The position numbers were made by a program, and so were the translations under genes. A DNA stretch of 64,000 bases, from contig NZ_JAHUQD010000008.1 of the NCBI RefSeq assembly GCF_023838525.1, positions 1-64,000 of the forward strand, written 5' to 3'. The notes under the pieces were generated by a model that saw only the letters and a program-made list of their open reading frames with translations, was not told where the DNA came from and made no database searches. The stretch comes from Caldicoprobacter algeriensis. Its GTDB lineage: Bacteria; Bacillota; Clostridia; Caldicoprobacterales; Caldicoprobacteraceae. Position 1 is the first letter of the stretch, and each line of letters begins with the position of its first letter. Of this stretch, positions 18,436 through 25,588 are shown piece after piece.

Positions 18436-18861
18436 TTAGTAAAATCCTGGTGCTAACCAGTAAATGAGCGAACCCGCTATTTTACCTATTATTATGGCAA
18501 AAACCAGAATATATATAAATTTTATTATTTCGGCATAGCTTGCAACTATATATAGAACGTCTAGTACTTCTGCCAGCGCCGAAGCCAGCATCCCAACAAA
18601 TATGCCCATAAATATGGCTATAACAGAGAGCGCAAATTTCCCTATAGAAAATCTCAGGTCCATCACATATACCAGCGAAGACAAAAACGTCCCCGCCAAA
18701 ATTGACAGTTTAACGAGAAACATATACTTCTTTTTACCGCTTAGAGAGACAAGCCTGGGTGCAATACCCAGGGCTATAAAAAGCGTTGATAACCCTCCGC
18801 CCACCACCAATCCACCGGCCAAACCAATAAGCACCTCAAGCAACATTGATTCCCACTTCAA
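18436..18861 (-). CDS. spoVAB: Stage V sporulation protein AB
   Basis: This 141-residue polytopic membrane protein is the SpoVAB component of the dipicolinate uptake system. GLAGGLVVGGGLSTLFIALG and RLVSLSGKKKYMFLVK match the family, and about four membrane segments are seen. Its start overlaps the spoVAA stop by 4 bases (ATGA), so the two are translationally coupled. Confidence 0.93.
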   Translation of the reverse strand: MKWESMLLEVLIGLAGGLVVGGGLSTLFIALGIAPRLVSLSGKKKYMFLVKLSILAGTFLSSLVYVMDLRFSIGKFALSVIAIFMGIFVGMLASALAEVLDVLYIVASYAEIIKFIYILVFAIIIGKIAGSLIYWLAPGFY

Positions 18862-19478
18862 TCTCCCTCGTTCTCCTCCTCGTCCTTTCTATAGGAAGAG
18901 ATCTCCTTTTCGTAAGTATATACTTCCAACTCCAGAGGCCCCGGTTTTTTCTTCTTTTTGCCAATAGAAAAAACGTCAAAGAACACAGCTATGCCTATAC
19001 CTATACCTATGGAATACGGGATACTTATAAGAAGCGGCCGCGCGCTCTTTTCTCCGGTAATGATATAATGCAGGGCGCTGTGCACCTGATGCATGTTAAC
19101 ATCGGCATGAAAATACATTATGGCCAGCCCTGAGCCAATCATCAGCAGTAAAGCCGTCGCCACCAGCCTGAGCCACTCAATTAAGGCATTTGAAGGCTTC
19201 TGCTCCTTGTATTCTATAAGTGCTTTTCCATCACCAATCACATGTATGTCAGAGATTCCCGTGCTTTCATTGATAAGCCTTATGACCTCAATAGCAGTTA
19301 CAATATGATTTCTGTCGTGGTGGGCCGGCAATATCACGATATCTCTTATGGCCTCTTCCACGTGTTGAGAGCAAAAGATGTCTATTGCATCTGTAAGATA
19401 TACAGGTTTTCCGCTCTTCTTTACGATATTCGGTTTAAATTGAAAAAAAACAAAATTACTTTGATTTATCTGCCCCAT
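18858..19478 (-). CDS. spoVAA: Stage V sporulation protein AA
   Basis: This 206-residue protein has an N-terminal soluble domain (YLTDAIDIFCSQHVEEAIRD near residues 27-46) and two to three C-terminal membrane segments (WLRLVATALLLMIGSGLAIM and a second around residues 145-170). Length and layout match SpoVAA, which is needed for dipicolinate accumulation. It is the first classical gene of the spoVA operon, 29 bases after the 55-codon small gene. Confidence 0.93.
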   Translation of the reverse strand: MGQINQSNFVFFQFKPNIVKKSGKPVYLTDAIDIFCSQHVEEAIRDIVILPAHHDRNHIVTAIEVIRLINESTGISDIHVIGDGKALIEYKEQKPSNALIEWLRLVATALLLMIGSGLAIMYFHADVNMHQVHSALHYIITGEKSARPLLISIPYSIGIGIGIAVFFDVFSIGKKKKKPGPLELEVYTYEKEISSYRKDEEENEGD

Positions 19479-19506
19479 AATTCGGTTCTTCCTTTATTCT
19501 TTAACC

Positions 19507-19674
19507 TCAAACGGTGGTTCTATCCTCTACCTCCTCATAGACGAATCGAGCCCCTGAATAAGTTTTATCCTGCTTTATGCCTTTGTAGAACACTAACCAT
19601 ATAGAAACCGCAACTGCTGCCAAAAGCAAAATAGAGACCATAGCAACGGCCATGCCTTTAACCCTGGCTCTCAT
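19507..19674 (-). CDS. Small single-span membrane protein at the head of the spoVA operon (55 residues)
   Basis: A 55-codon frame runs from the ATG at 19674, preceded by AGGAGGG, to TGA at 19507-19509. The product has a basic N-terminus (MRARVKG), one membrane segment (MAVAMVSILLLAAVAVSIWL) and a short polar tail. It lies 44 bases downstream of a SigG-type promoter and 29 bases before spoVAA, so it should be the first gene of the forespore spoVA transcript. No family is recognised. Single-span peptides in spore operons can act as accessory subunits or assembly factors, but that is inference. Confidence 0.65.
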   Translation of the reverse strand: MRARVKGMAVAMVSILLLAAVAVSIWLVFYKGIKQDKTYSGARFVYEEVEDRTTV

Positions 19675-19717
19675 TCGCCATCCCTCCTAACAATTATCTT
19701 AAATTCCACTTTACCTT

Positions 19718-19746
19718 TATTATGCGCTCAACCTGCCTTTTTATCC
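19718..19746 (-). promoter_or_regulatory. SigG promoter of the spoVA operon
   Basis: On the minus strand, GGATA (19742-19746) and CATAATA (19718-19724) are separated by 17 bases, matching the SigG consensus GHATR and CATNHTA. The spoVA operon is a known SigG target in Bacillus. The -35 element abuts the T-run of the spoIIA terminator. Confidence 0.7.
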
Positions 19747-19778
19747 AAAAAAAAATAAACGTCCGGCCAACCGGACAT
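19747..19778 (-). terminator. Terminator of the spoIIA operon
   Basis: Read on the minus strand, the stem GTCCGG/CCGGAC with a 4-base loop (19761-19776) is followed by a run of T. It starts within ten bases of the sigF stop codon and separates spoIIA from spoVA. Confidence 0.85.
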
Positions 19779-19780
19779 CT

Positions 19781-20548
19781 TCATAGCATCTTCCTCATTT
19801 TCAAAAGGACCTTTTTTTCAATCCTTGAAACCTGTACCTGGGATATGCCCAATTCGTTTGCAATGTCGCTCTGGGTTCTATCCTGAAAATACCGCATTAT
19901 GATAATCGCCCTTTCCCTTCTATCCAACTTTGCGAGCATTTCCTTCAACATAATACGGTCTATAAGCTTTCCCATTTGACTGGTATCCTGATGGATTTTA
20001 TCGATCAGCAATATAGGATTGTCATCATCTTCATATATGATATCGTATATGGATGAAGGGATACGGTTTGCTTCCATTGCATGGACTATTTCTTCTGGCG
20101 AAACACCCATTTCGCTCGCAATCTCATTGATGGTGGGTTCTCGGCACAGCCTATTCTTAAGCTGCTCCTTGACCGTCTGAGCCTTGCTTGCCAGCTCTTT
20201 CAATGACCTGCTCACCTTTATGGGGCCATCATCCCTCAGGAAGCGTTTAATCTCACCCATTATCATGGGAACGGCATAAGTGGAAAATTGCACATTGAAC
20301 TTGGGGTCATAGTTATTTATGGCCTTGATAAGCCCAATGACCCCTATCTGAAACAGGTCCTCGTATTCATAGCCCCTGTTCAAAAAACGCTTTACGATGC
20401 TCTTTACAAGAGCGATATTTCTCTTCACAAGCTCCTCTTTTGCCTGTTCATCCCCATCCTGAGCCCTGACTATCAGATTCAGTATTTCATTTTGCGAAAC
20501 CGTTTCCTTCCCTTTTTCCCGGTCAAAGGCTTCAAACGTATCCATCAT
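19781..20548 (-). CDS. sigF: RNA polymerase sporulation sigma factor SigF
   Basis: This 255-residue sigma factor has the same length as its Bacillus counterpart and directs the first forespore programme. Region 2 reads [20 protein letters not shown], region 3 begins at [13 protein letters not shown], and region 4 contains the helix-turn-helix [20 protein letters not shown]. The start overlaps the spoIIAB stop by 4 bases. It is held inactive by SpoIIAB and released by SpoIIAA, both encoded just upstream. Confidence 0.98.
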   Translation of the reverse strand: MMDTFEAFDREKGKETVSQNEILNLIVRAQDGDEQAKEELVKRNIALVKSIVKRFLNRGYEYEDLFQIGVIGLIKAINNYDPKFNVQFSTYAVPMIMGEIKRFLRDDGPIKVSRSLKELASKAQTVKEQLKNRLCREPTINEIASEMGVSPEEIVHAMEANRIPSSIYDIIYEDDDNPILLIDKIHQDTSQMGKLIDRIMLKEMLAKLDRRERAIIIMRYFQDRTQSDIANELGISQVQVSRIEKKVLLKMRKML

Positions 20549-20994
20549 TCTCTCCCCAGCTCTCCACCAGTACTCTTTAGGTATTTTACCAGTTTAACCC
20601 GTGTACCCTGGCCCGGAGCGGAAATCACCTCTACTTCATCCATAAAAGTTTCCATGACGGTAAACCCCATCCCAGAGCGTTCCAACTCAGGCTTTGAGGT
20701 ATAAAGCGGTTGCCTCGCCTTCTCTATATCCTCTATTCCCTTACCCTTGTCTATGACTTCGATCTCGATTTTTCCTTCATAGAGCTTTGCTATTACGGTT
20801 ACAATACCTATTGTGTTCTCATAACCGTGAATGATAGCATTAGTCACAGCCTCCGACACGGCGGTCTTTATATCAGCAATCTCCTCTAATGTGGGATCAA
20901 GCTGAGCTGCAAAGGCAGCAACAGTAACCCTGGCAAATGATTCATTCTGTGATTTGCTTGGGAATTCCAAGCGCATCTCGTTTATGACTTCCAC
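20545..20994 (-). CDS. spoIIAB: Anti-sigma F factor SpoIIAB (serine kinase)
   Basis: This 149-residue GHKL-type kinase binds and inhibits SigF and phosphorylates SpoIIAA. The N box ([13 protein letters not shown]) and G1 box ([14 protein letters not shown]) of the ATP pocket are visible, as is the C-terminal [16 protein letters not shown]. It overlaps spoIIAA by one base and sigF by four, forming a coupled three-gene operon. Confidence 0.97.
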   Translation of the reverse strand: MEVINEMRLEFPSKSQNESFARVTVAAFAAQLDPTLEEIADIKTAVSEAVTNAIIHGYENTIGIVTVIAKLYEGKIEIEVIDKGKGIEDIEKARQPLYTSKPELERSGMGFTVMETFMDEVEVISAPGQGTRVKLVKYLKSTGGELGRE

Positions 20995-21344
20995 TATTCA
21001 TCACACCCCCCTATGTCGGCCAGCGCTTCTTCAAGGCTGTTGTATTTCTTTATTATCCTGTAAAGGCCCGACACCTCCAACACCTTATTAATCTGGGGTG
21101 TGACATGAGCCACCGAAACCGTGCCGCCTCGCTGTGAAACCACTTTATACCTCCCAATAAACACCCCAATACCTGAACTATCCATGAACTTTAGCTGGCT
21201 CAAATCAAATACGATGTACTTTATACTTGGATCCTCAAGTATGCTATCCAGCCGCTCACGTACTGTATCGGCAGTATGATGGTCCAGTTCCCCTTCTACT
21301 TTGACCACAAGCGTGTGTTTGGTTTTACGGCTCGAGACCTGCAA
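20994..21344 (-). CDS. spoIIAA: Anti-anti-sigma factor SpoIIAA
   Basis: This 116-residue STAS-domain protein displaces SigF from SpoIIAB when it is unphosphorylated. The phosphorylated serine is Ser56 in [15 protein letters not shown]. The start is TTG at 21344, about 9 bases after GGAGGGGGG. A SigH-type promoter lies 40-70 bases upstream. dacF, which often precedes this operon in Bacillus, is about 31 kb away in this window. Confidence 0.97.
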   Translation of the reverse strand: MQVSSRKTKHTLVVKVEGELDHHTADTVRERLDSILEDPSIKYIVFDLSQLKFMDSSGIGVFIGRYKVVSQRGGTVSVAHVTPQINKVLEVSGLYRIIKKYNSLEEALADIGGCDE

Positions 21345-21384
21345 GAAAATCCCCCCTCCAGCTTACAGGCATAAATACACTTAT

Positions 21385-21413
21385 ATATTCTTCATTTGCT
21401 TCAATTCTCCTTC
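21385..21413 (-). promoter_or_regulatory. SigH promoter of the spoIIA operon
   Basis: On the minus strand, GAAGGAGAA (21405-21413) and GAAGAATAT (21385-21393) are 11 bases apart. The -10 fits RNNGAATWW fully and the -35 fits RNAGGAWWW with one mismatch. A perfect 0A box (TGTCGAA, 21474-21480) lies about 60 bases further upstream, in a terminator hairpin. Confidence 0.65.
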
Positions 21414-21451
21414 AGCGAATATTGGCTATTTTTGTATTCTATATTAAAAAC

Positions 21452-21493
21452 ACACAAAAATCCCTTCGGTATTTGTCGAAGGGATTTTTGTGT
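21452..21493. terminator. Bidirectional terminator with an embedded 0A-box sequence
   Basis: A perfect 17-bp stem (21452-21468 with 21477-21493, containing AAAAATCCCTTCG) has T-runs on both strands. It ends the 74-residue gene on the minus strand. The sequence TGTCGAA at 21474-21480, at the loop, equals the Spo0A-binding box, though this may be chance. Confidence 0.8.
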
Positions 21494-21717
21494 TACGGAA
21501 CCTCTACCTCCTGTATTTCCACCCTGATTGACTGCGTCTTGTTCATGTCCTCGATTATCTTTCTTGCATCGGTCCAGTCCTTGTACTTTCTCTTCTCTTC
21601 TTCGGTGAGTATGACCTCGTCCAGCAGCTGCCTGCCAGTCATGGGCTTATCGCTTACATAGGTTTGCATTATAGGATTGTTTTCAACAACGGTTAGAATA
21701 GCGTATACGTACTTCAT
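21493..21717 (-). CDS. Unknown 74-residue protein
   Basis: This short soluble protein begins MKYVYAILTVVENNPIMQTY and is rich in charged residues in its second half. The ATG at 21717 follows GGAGG with 4-5 bases spacing; a TTG at 21729 is less likely because it precedes that site. It lies between L25 and spoIIA and ends at its own terminator. No family is recognised; the fold looks like a small alpha/beta domain from the alternation of hydrophobic residues. Confidence 0.6.
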   Translation of the reverse strand: MKYVYAILTVVENNPIMQTYVSDKPMTGRQLLDEVILTEEEKRKYKDWTDARKIIEDMNKTQSIRVEIQEVEVP

Positions 21718-21800
21718 AGCTTCCTCCAAACCCTCTCCCTTATGTATTTTCCTTTACCAGTTTACAACAAAAAGATACAAAATTCAATAACCTCGCGAGT

Positions 21801-22346
21801 TTATTCAGGCGTTAGCACGATTGCAACGATCCTGTCCAGTGGGTCCAGTATAGCTATATCACCATCCACCCTCAAATCGCATACTTTTATGACGTCTCCT
21901 GGTTCCATATCGCCAACGTAAACATCGATGTGGGACGGCAGCAAATGCGCATAGCCTTCCACATTGACGGTTTCGGCCTGTCGCTGCAAAACCCTTCCCT
22001 TGCTTTCCAGCTCATCGGCTCCCACAAGCCTTATGGGTATGTTCATGCCCACTTTTTCGTTATGCGCTAAATCCTGCAGATCTATGTGAATGACCTCCCG
22101 GGTGACCGGATCCCGTTGAACCTCTTTCAATATTACGGTTCTTACATCCTCTTCCATGGCTATCTCAAAAAGAGCAGACTCGCCAAGCTGACGCATCAAA
22201 GAGTTTAATTCTCTCCTGCTGGCTACAAGCTGACGTGGCGCTTGATTGCCGCCATAATAAATAGCAGGTACAAAACCCTGCCGCCTCAATTGCCTGGCGC
22301 TTTTGTCCTGTCCCCTGGGCAATACCTTCAATACTCTGTTGTTCAC
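21801..22346 (-). CDS. rplY: 50S ribosomal protein L25/general stress protein Ctc
   Basis: This 181-residue protein is the long (TL5/Ctc) form of L25 that binds 5S rRNA. The N-terminal domain shows SARQLRRQGFVPAIYYGG and the C-terminal domain shows HIDLQDLAHNEKVGMNIPIR. GTG 22346 lies 4 bases after AGGGTGA and gives the usual N-terminus; the longer frame up to 22397 adds residues not seen in the family. It is a single-gene unit near the sporulation block. Confidence 0.9.
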   Translation of the reverse strand: MNNRVLKVLPRGQDKSARQLRRQGFVPAIYYGGNQAPRQLVASRRELNSLMRQLGESALFEIAMEEDVRTVILKEVQRDPVTREVIHIDLQDLAHNEKVGMNIPIRLVGADELESKGRVLQRQAETVNVEGYAHLLPSHIDVYVGDMEPGDVIKVCDLRVDGDIAILDPLDRIVAIVLTPE

Positions 22347-22433
22347 CCAATCACCCTTTCTCCTCATAAAATGGCGCTTTTTCCATATTATATCCATTTA
22401 AGCTTTATTTAAACGTTGGCATATAAAATAAAA

Positions 22434-22455
22434 AGCAGCAGGAATTCCTGCCGCT
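22434..22455 (-). terminator. Terminator after the tyrosine-rich protein gene
   Basis: On the minus strand AGCGGCAGG pairs with CCTGCTGCT (one G-U pair, AATT loop) and is followed by a T-rich run. Confidence 0.75.
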
Positions 22456-22482
22456 TCAAGCTTTGAAATTCAATAATAACCG

Positions 22483-22914
22483 TTACCACCTACGTGGAAA
22501 AAATCTCCTTCGCCTGCGGAAGAGTTCAGACAGGAGTATGATGGCAATCAAATCCCTCAATATGGGAGTCCGTCGACGTTCAAACTGGAGGTTTTCGGCA
22601 TCCAGCTTCTCCTGCATTTTGGCCCCTGCATACTCCTCCAGTTCCGGCATCTCTTTTACGCATAGGTCATAACACCTGTTTATCATGTCCTCTATCTGAG
22701 CTTGGCTGGGATAGAGAACGTAAGGGTCATCCATCTCGTCACATATCCTGCACACATAAGGATATATTTTGTAGTATATCTCAGGATACATAACGGGATA
22801 CACCATGTCGTCATAAACTTCGGGCTCCATCCAGGGAACCATATACCCGTACCTGTGGTGGTATTCCACTGGGTACATGCATTCAGGTATCCACAAATGA
22901 TCGTTGTAGTTCAA
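22483..22914 (-). CDS. Tyrosine-, methionine- and proline-rich protein, possibly spore coat
   Basis: This 143-residue protein has an unusual composition. Its first half is packed with Tyr, Met, Pro and His (VYPVMYPEIYYKIYPYVCRI), followed by a charged helix and a very basic end (LFRRRRRFFPRRW). The start is TTG at 22914, 7-8 bases after GGAGG. Such composition is typical of spore coat or other crosslinked surface proteins in Clostridia, and it sits near sporulation genes. No conserved family could be named; the coat role is inference from composition. Confidence 0.6.
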   Translation of the reverse strand: MNYNDHLWIPECMYPVEYHHRYGYMVPWMEPEVYDDMVYPVMYPEIYYKIYPYVCRICDEMDDPYVLYPSQAQIEDMINRCYDLCVKEMPELEEYAGAKMQEKLDAENLQFERRRTPILRDLIAIILLSELFRRRRRFFPRRW

Positions 22915-22994
22915 GGTACCGCCTCCCCCATATTTATCAAATTATACCTTTTCGCTATACAATATATGAGGGAGGCTCTCAAATGGTTCTAATT

Positions 22995-24773
22995 TTATGC
23001 CGTCTCTCGCCCTTTGTCGCGCTCCATTATGATCTGATCAAGCGCGTCTTCGTCGAGGGTTTCCTTCTCCAGCAGGGCTGTTGCTATGGCCTCAAGTGTA
23101 TCCCTATGCATAATGAGCAGACCTTTTACTTCTTCATAGAAAATGTTCATGGTCTCACTGCACTGTGTAAGCACCTCGTCTGAGACCTGCCGTATGCCGT
23201 TGCTGTAGAGAACGTCATAGTTGAGAAGCCCTGTACTTTTGCCCATACCGAAGCGCCTTATCATGTCGAGCAGCACCTCTGTAGCCCTTTCCAGGTCATT
23301 GGAAGCACCGGTGGTGACGTTGTCCTGGCCAAATACTATCTCTTCGGCCGCTCGGCCAGCCAGGGCTATTTTAATGGTGTTTTCCATATCCCTCTTCCTG
23401 TAATACATCCTGTCGGGAGGGATGTTCATGCTGAACCCGCCCATCCCTTTGGTACTGGGTATTATGGTAACCCTTGAAACGCTGTGTTCTGGTGCTATCA
23501 ACTTGGTCACCAGCGCATGCCCCGCTTCATGGAATGCGGTAATCTCACGGTCAAACCTGTCTATAGTGCTCCTGTCCTTTTTCTCCAGGCCGGCCATGAC
23601 AATATAAAATGCCTTGTCTATATCCGACTGTTCGATGTACCCGCTGTCCCTCTTTGCCGCCAGTATAGCCGCCTCATTCATCAGGCTCTCCAGCTTGGCT
23701 CCGCTGAAGTATACCGTCTGCTGCGCCACCTTGTAAAGGTCGACGTCGCTTGAAAGGGGCTTGCCTCTGCTGTGAAGCTTCAGGATCTCATACCGTCCTT
23801 TTACATCGGGTAGCCCAACCTCAATATGCCTGTCAAATCTCCCCGGCCGAAGCAATGCTGGATCCAATACATCCAGGCGATTGGTGGCACCTATGACCAC
23901 AATACCTTCGTTATCCTTAAAGCCCGACATTTCGGCCAAAAGAGCGTTTAAAGTCTGATCGCGTTCATCATTGCCCCCTCCATCGATACCCCTATCCCTC
24001 TTTTTGCCCAGGGCATCAATCTCATCTATAAATATCACACACTTGCCGCTCTCCCTCGCTTTCTTAAACAGGTCACGGATCCTTCCCGCCCCTACGCCTA
24101 CGTACACCTGCACAAAATCGGAACCTGATACGGCATAGAAGGGTACCCCGGCTTCCCCGGCTACGGCCTTCGCAAGCAAGGTTTTACCCGTTCCAGGCGG
24201 ACCGTAGAGTATAATACCCCTCGGTAACCTTGCCCCGTACCGCGCATACTTCTCAGGATTTCTTATAAAATCTATCACATCCTTCATGCTCTCTCTGGCT
24301 TCATCGATTCCAGCCACGTCATCAAAAGTAACCTTTTTGTCGTCCTCGGGGTATACCGAGATCGATGATATCTTTCCCATACCCCCCTGCGCTTGCTTCA
24401 CCGTTTTAGTCGACAGAAAATACAAAAAGCCTCCAAACACACCCATGGTGATGAGGAAACTCCCTGTATCTCTTATTTGAGATTGACGGGCCATCTCGTC
24501 CACGGCGATGCCCTTTTTGAGCAGTTCCTCCTTAAACCCTTCTTTTCGTGGATTATCGGTTATAAATTCGGTACCACCCTTGAACTCACCCCTGAGCAGG
24601 TCTCTATCATCAAGATAGACTTTGGCTACCTTTCCCTTATCCACCGCCCTTATGAATTCGTTGTACGAAATTCGCTGGGGATCTGGCTCAAAATAGAGGT
24701 ATATATAATACCCGATGACTGCCAGCAACAATATGGACGCCAGTATCCACATCCTCTTTTTCGCACTGTGCAC
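22995..24773 (-). CDS. ftsH: FtsH-type ATP-dependent zinc metalloprotease
   Basis: This 592-residue membrane protease has an N-terminal membrane segment (MWILASILLLAVIGYYIYLY), a short outer FtsH domain and a second hydrophobic stretch (GSFLITMGVFGGFLYFLS). The AAA module has Walker A GPPGTGKT, Walker B IFIDEID and the second region of homology LDPALLRPGRFDRHIEV. The peptidase has the zinc motif HEAGH. The pore loop reads FVQVYVGVGAGRIRD, slightly different from the canonical FVEMFVGVGASRVRD. GTG 24773, 7 bases after GGGGGT, is a good start; ATG 24797 has no clear site. It may be a divergent paralogue rather than the main FtsH, because hflB-tilS neighbours are absent. Confidence 0.88.
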   Translation of the reverse strand: MHSAKKRMWILASILLLAVIGYYIYLYFEPDPQRISYNEFIRAVDKGKVAKVYLDDRDLLRGEFKGGTEFITDNPRKEGFKEELLKKGIAVDEMARQSQIRDTGSFLITMGVFGGFLYFLSTKTVKQAQGGMGKISSISVYPEDDKKVTFDDVAGIDEARESMKDVIDFIRNPEKYARYGARLPRGIILYGPPGTGKTLLAKAVAGEAGVPFYAVSGSDFVQVYVGVGAGRIRDLFKKARESGKCVIFIDEIDALGKKRDRGIDGGGNDERDQTLNALLAEMSGFKDNEGIVVIGATNRLDVLDPALLRPGRFDRHIEVGLPDVKGRYEILKLHSRGKPLSSDVDLYKVAQQTVYFSGAKLESLMNEAAILAAKRDSGYIEQSDIDKAFYIVMAGLEKKDRSTIDRFDREITAFHEAGHALVTKLIAPEHSVSRVTIIPSTKGMGGFSMNIPPDRMYYRKRDMENTIKIALAGRAAEEIVFGQDNVTTGASNDLERATEVLLDMIRRFGMGKSTGLLNYDVLYSNGIRQVSDEVLTQCSETMNIFYEEVKGLLIMHRDTLEAIATALLEKETLDEDALDQIIMERDKGRETA

Positions 24774-24832
24774 CCTTCTCACCCCCGTTCGTCTCATGTA
24801 TAGAGGTTGTACACTTTGTAGGAATGCCAGAC

Positions 24833-24848
24833 CTCTTATATATAAGAG
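24833..24848. promoter_or_regulatory. Perfect 16-bp palindrome at the ftsH start site (possible operator)
   Basis: CTCTTATATATAAGAG is a perfect palindrome just downstream of, and overlapping by two bases, the -10 of the ftsH promoter. It would be well placed as a repressor site. Confidence 0.4.
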
Positions 24849-24875
24849 TATATATCATTATATATATCATTGCAA
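24847..24875 (-). promoter_or_regulatory. SigA-type promoter of ftsH
   Basis: On the minus strand TTGCAA (24870-24875) and TATACT (24847-24852) are 17 bases apart. Transcription would start within the palindrome at 24833-24848. Confidence 0.6.
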
Positions 24876-24981
24876 GTTCAAAAAACCTATTAAATTTACT
24901 CAAAAATTTGGAGAATAGTAATTGATTTTTTTTTCGATTTATGCTAAAGTATAGTGCAGCATGCAAAGGTTTTGCTAAAGA

Positions 24982-25082
24982 AAGTATCCATTTATCAAAG
25001 GGTTGGGACATCTGCTGAGCCTGTCCTTTATACGGGGACTAGGACATCAGTTGTACTAACCTACCCCCGTAAGTGGATACTT
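24982..25082 (+). ncRNA. Structured leader RNA of speD (candidate riboswitch)
   Basis: A closed multi-stem structure lies in the 5' leader of speD. P1 is a perfect 9-bp helix, AAGTATCCA (24982-24990) with TGGATACTT (25074-25082). Inside are a hairpin GGACA/TGTCC (25006-25010 with 25022-25026, 11-base loop) and a hairpin TACGGGG/CCCCGTA (25031-25037 with 25065-25071) that encloses TAGG/CCTA. GGTTGG (25001-25006) could alternatively pair with CTAACC (25056-25061). The heptamer GGACATC occurs twice, at 25006 and 25042. A TATAGT -10-like hexamer lies at 24950-24955. P1 ends 13 bases before the AAAGGGGG ribosome binding site. I do not recognise a known riboswitch class; the SAM-I core motif is absent. 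Confidence 0.6.
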
Positions 25083-25111
25083 AAAAATTTTATATAAAGG
25101 GGGTTTTGCTG

Positions 25112-25489
25112 ATGGATACCTATTCGAGGCACTGCATTTTGGAACTTTGGGAATGCAATCGGGAACTATTGAACGACATCAAATTCGTTGAAAAAATGAT
25201 GACTGACGCTGCGCTGCAAGCGGGTGCTGAAGTGAGGGAAGTAACGTTTCACCAGTTTGCACCTCAGGGCGTGTCAGGAGTGGTAATAGTTTCCGAGTCC
25301 CACTTGGCCATCCACACCTTCCCCGAACACGGGTATGCCAGCATCGATGTTTTTACCTGCGGCAAACGCATTGACCCTAAGAAAGCTGCCTCCATCATCG
25401 CCCAAAAACTAGAGGCTAACCGAATTTACGAGATGAACGTAGAGCGCGGACTGGGTGAAATGCATATTGTAAAAGATTTTAACAGTTAA
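25112..25489 (+). CDS. speD: S-adenosylmethionine decarboxylase proenzyme
   Basis: This 125-residue prokaryotic-type enzyme makes decarboxylated SAM, the aminopropyl donor for spermidine. The proenzyme cleaves itself before the serine of [13 protein letters not shown] to form the pyruvoyl group; the following [10 protein letters not shown] carries the catalytic Cys. The ATG at 25112 is 8 bases after AAAGGGGG; an in-frame TTG at 25106 is too close. It stands alone between a structured leader and a terminator, while spermidine synthase and agmatinase are at 46.5-48.3 kb. Confidence 0.96.
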   Translation: MDTYSRHCILELWECNRELLNDIKFVEKMMTDAALQAGAEVREVTFHQFAPQGVSGVVIVSESHLAIHTFPEHGYASIDVFTCGKRIDPKKAASIIAQKLEANRIYEMNVERGLGEMHIVKDFNS

Positions 25490-25492
25490 CAA

Positions 25493-25515
25493 GGGCTCCA
25501 ACAAGGAGCCTTTTT
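25493..25515 (+). terminator. Terminator after speD
   Basis: GGCTCC (25494-25499) pairs with GGAGCC (25505-25510), followed directly by TTTTT. Confidence 0.88.
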
Positions 25516-25588
25516 AATTTAGTTTAATTTTCCGGTTTATAGGGAATAATCAAGATGAGATTGAGGCTGTGGCAGGAGGTTATTCCCT

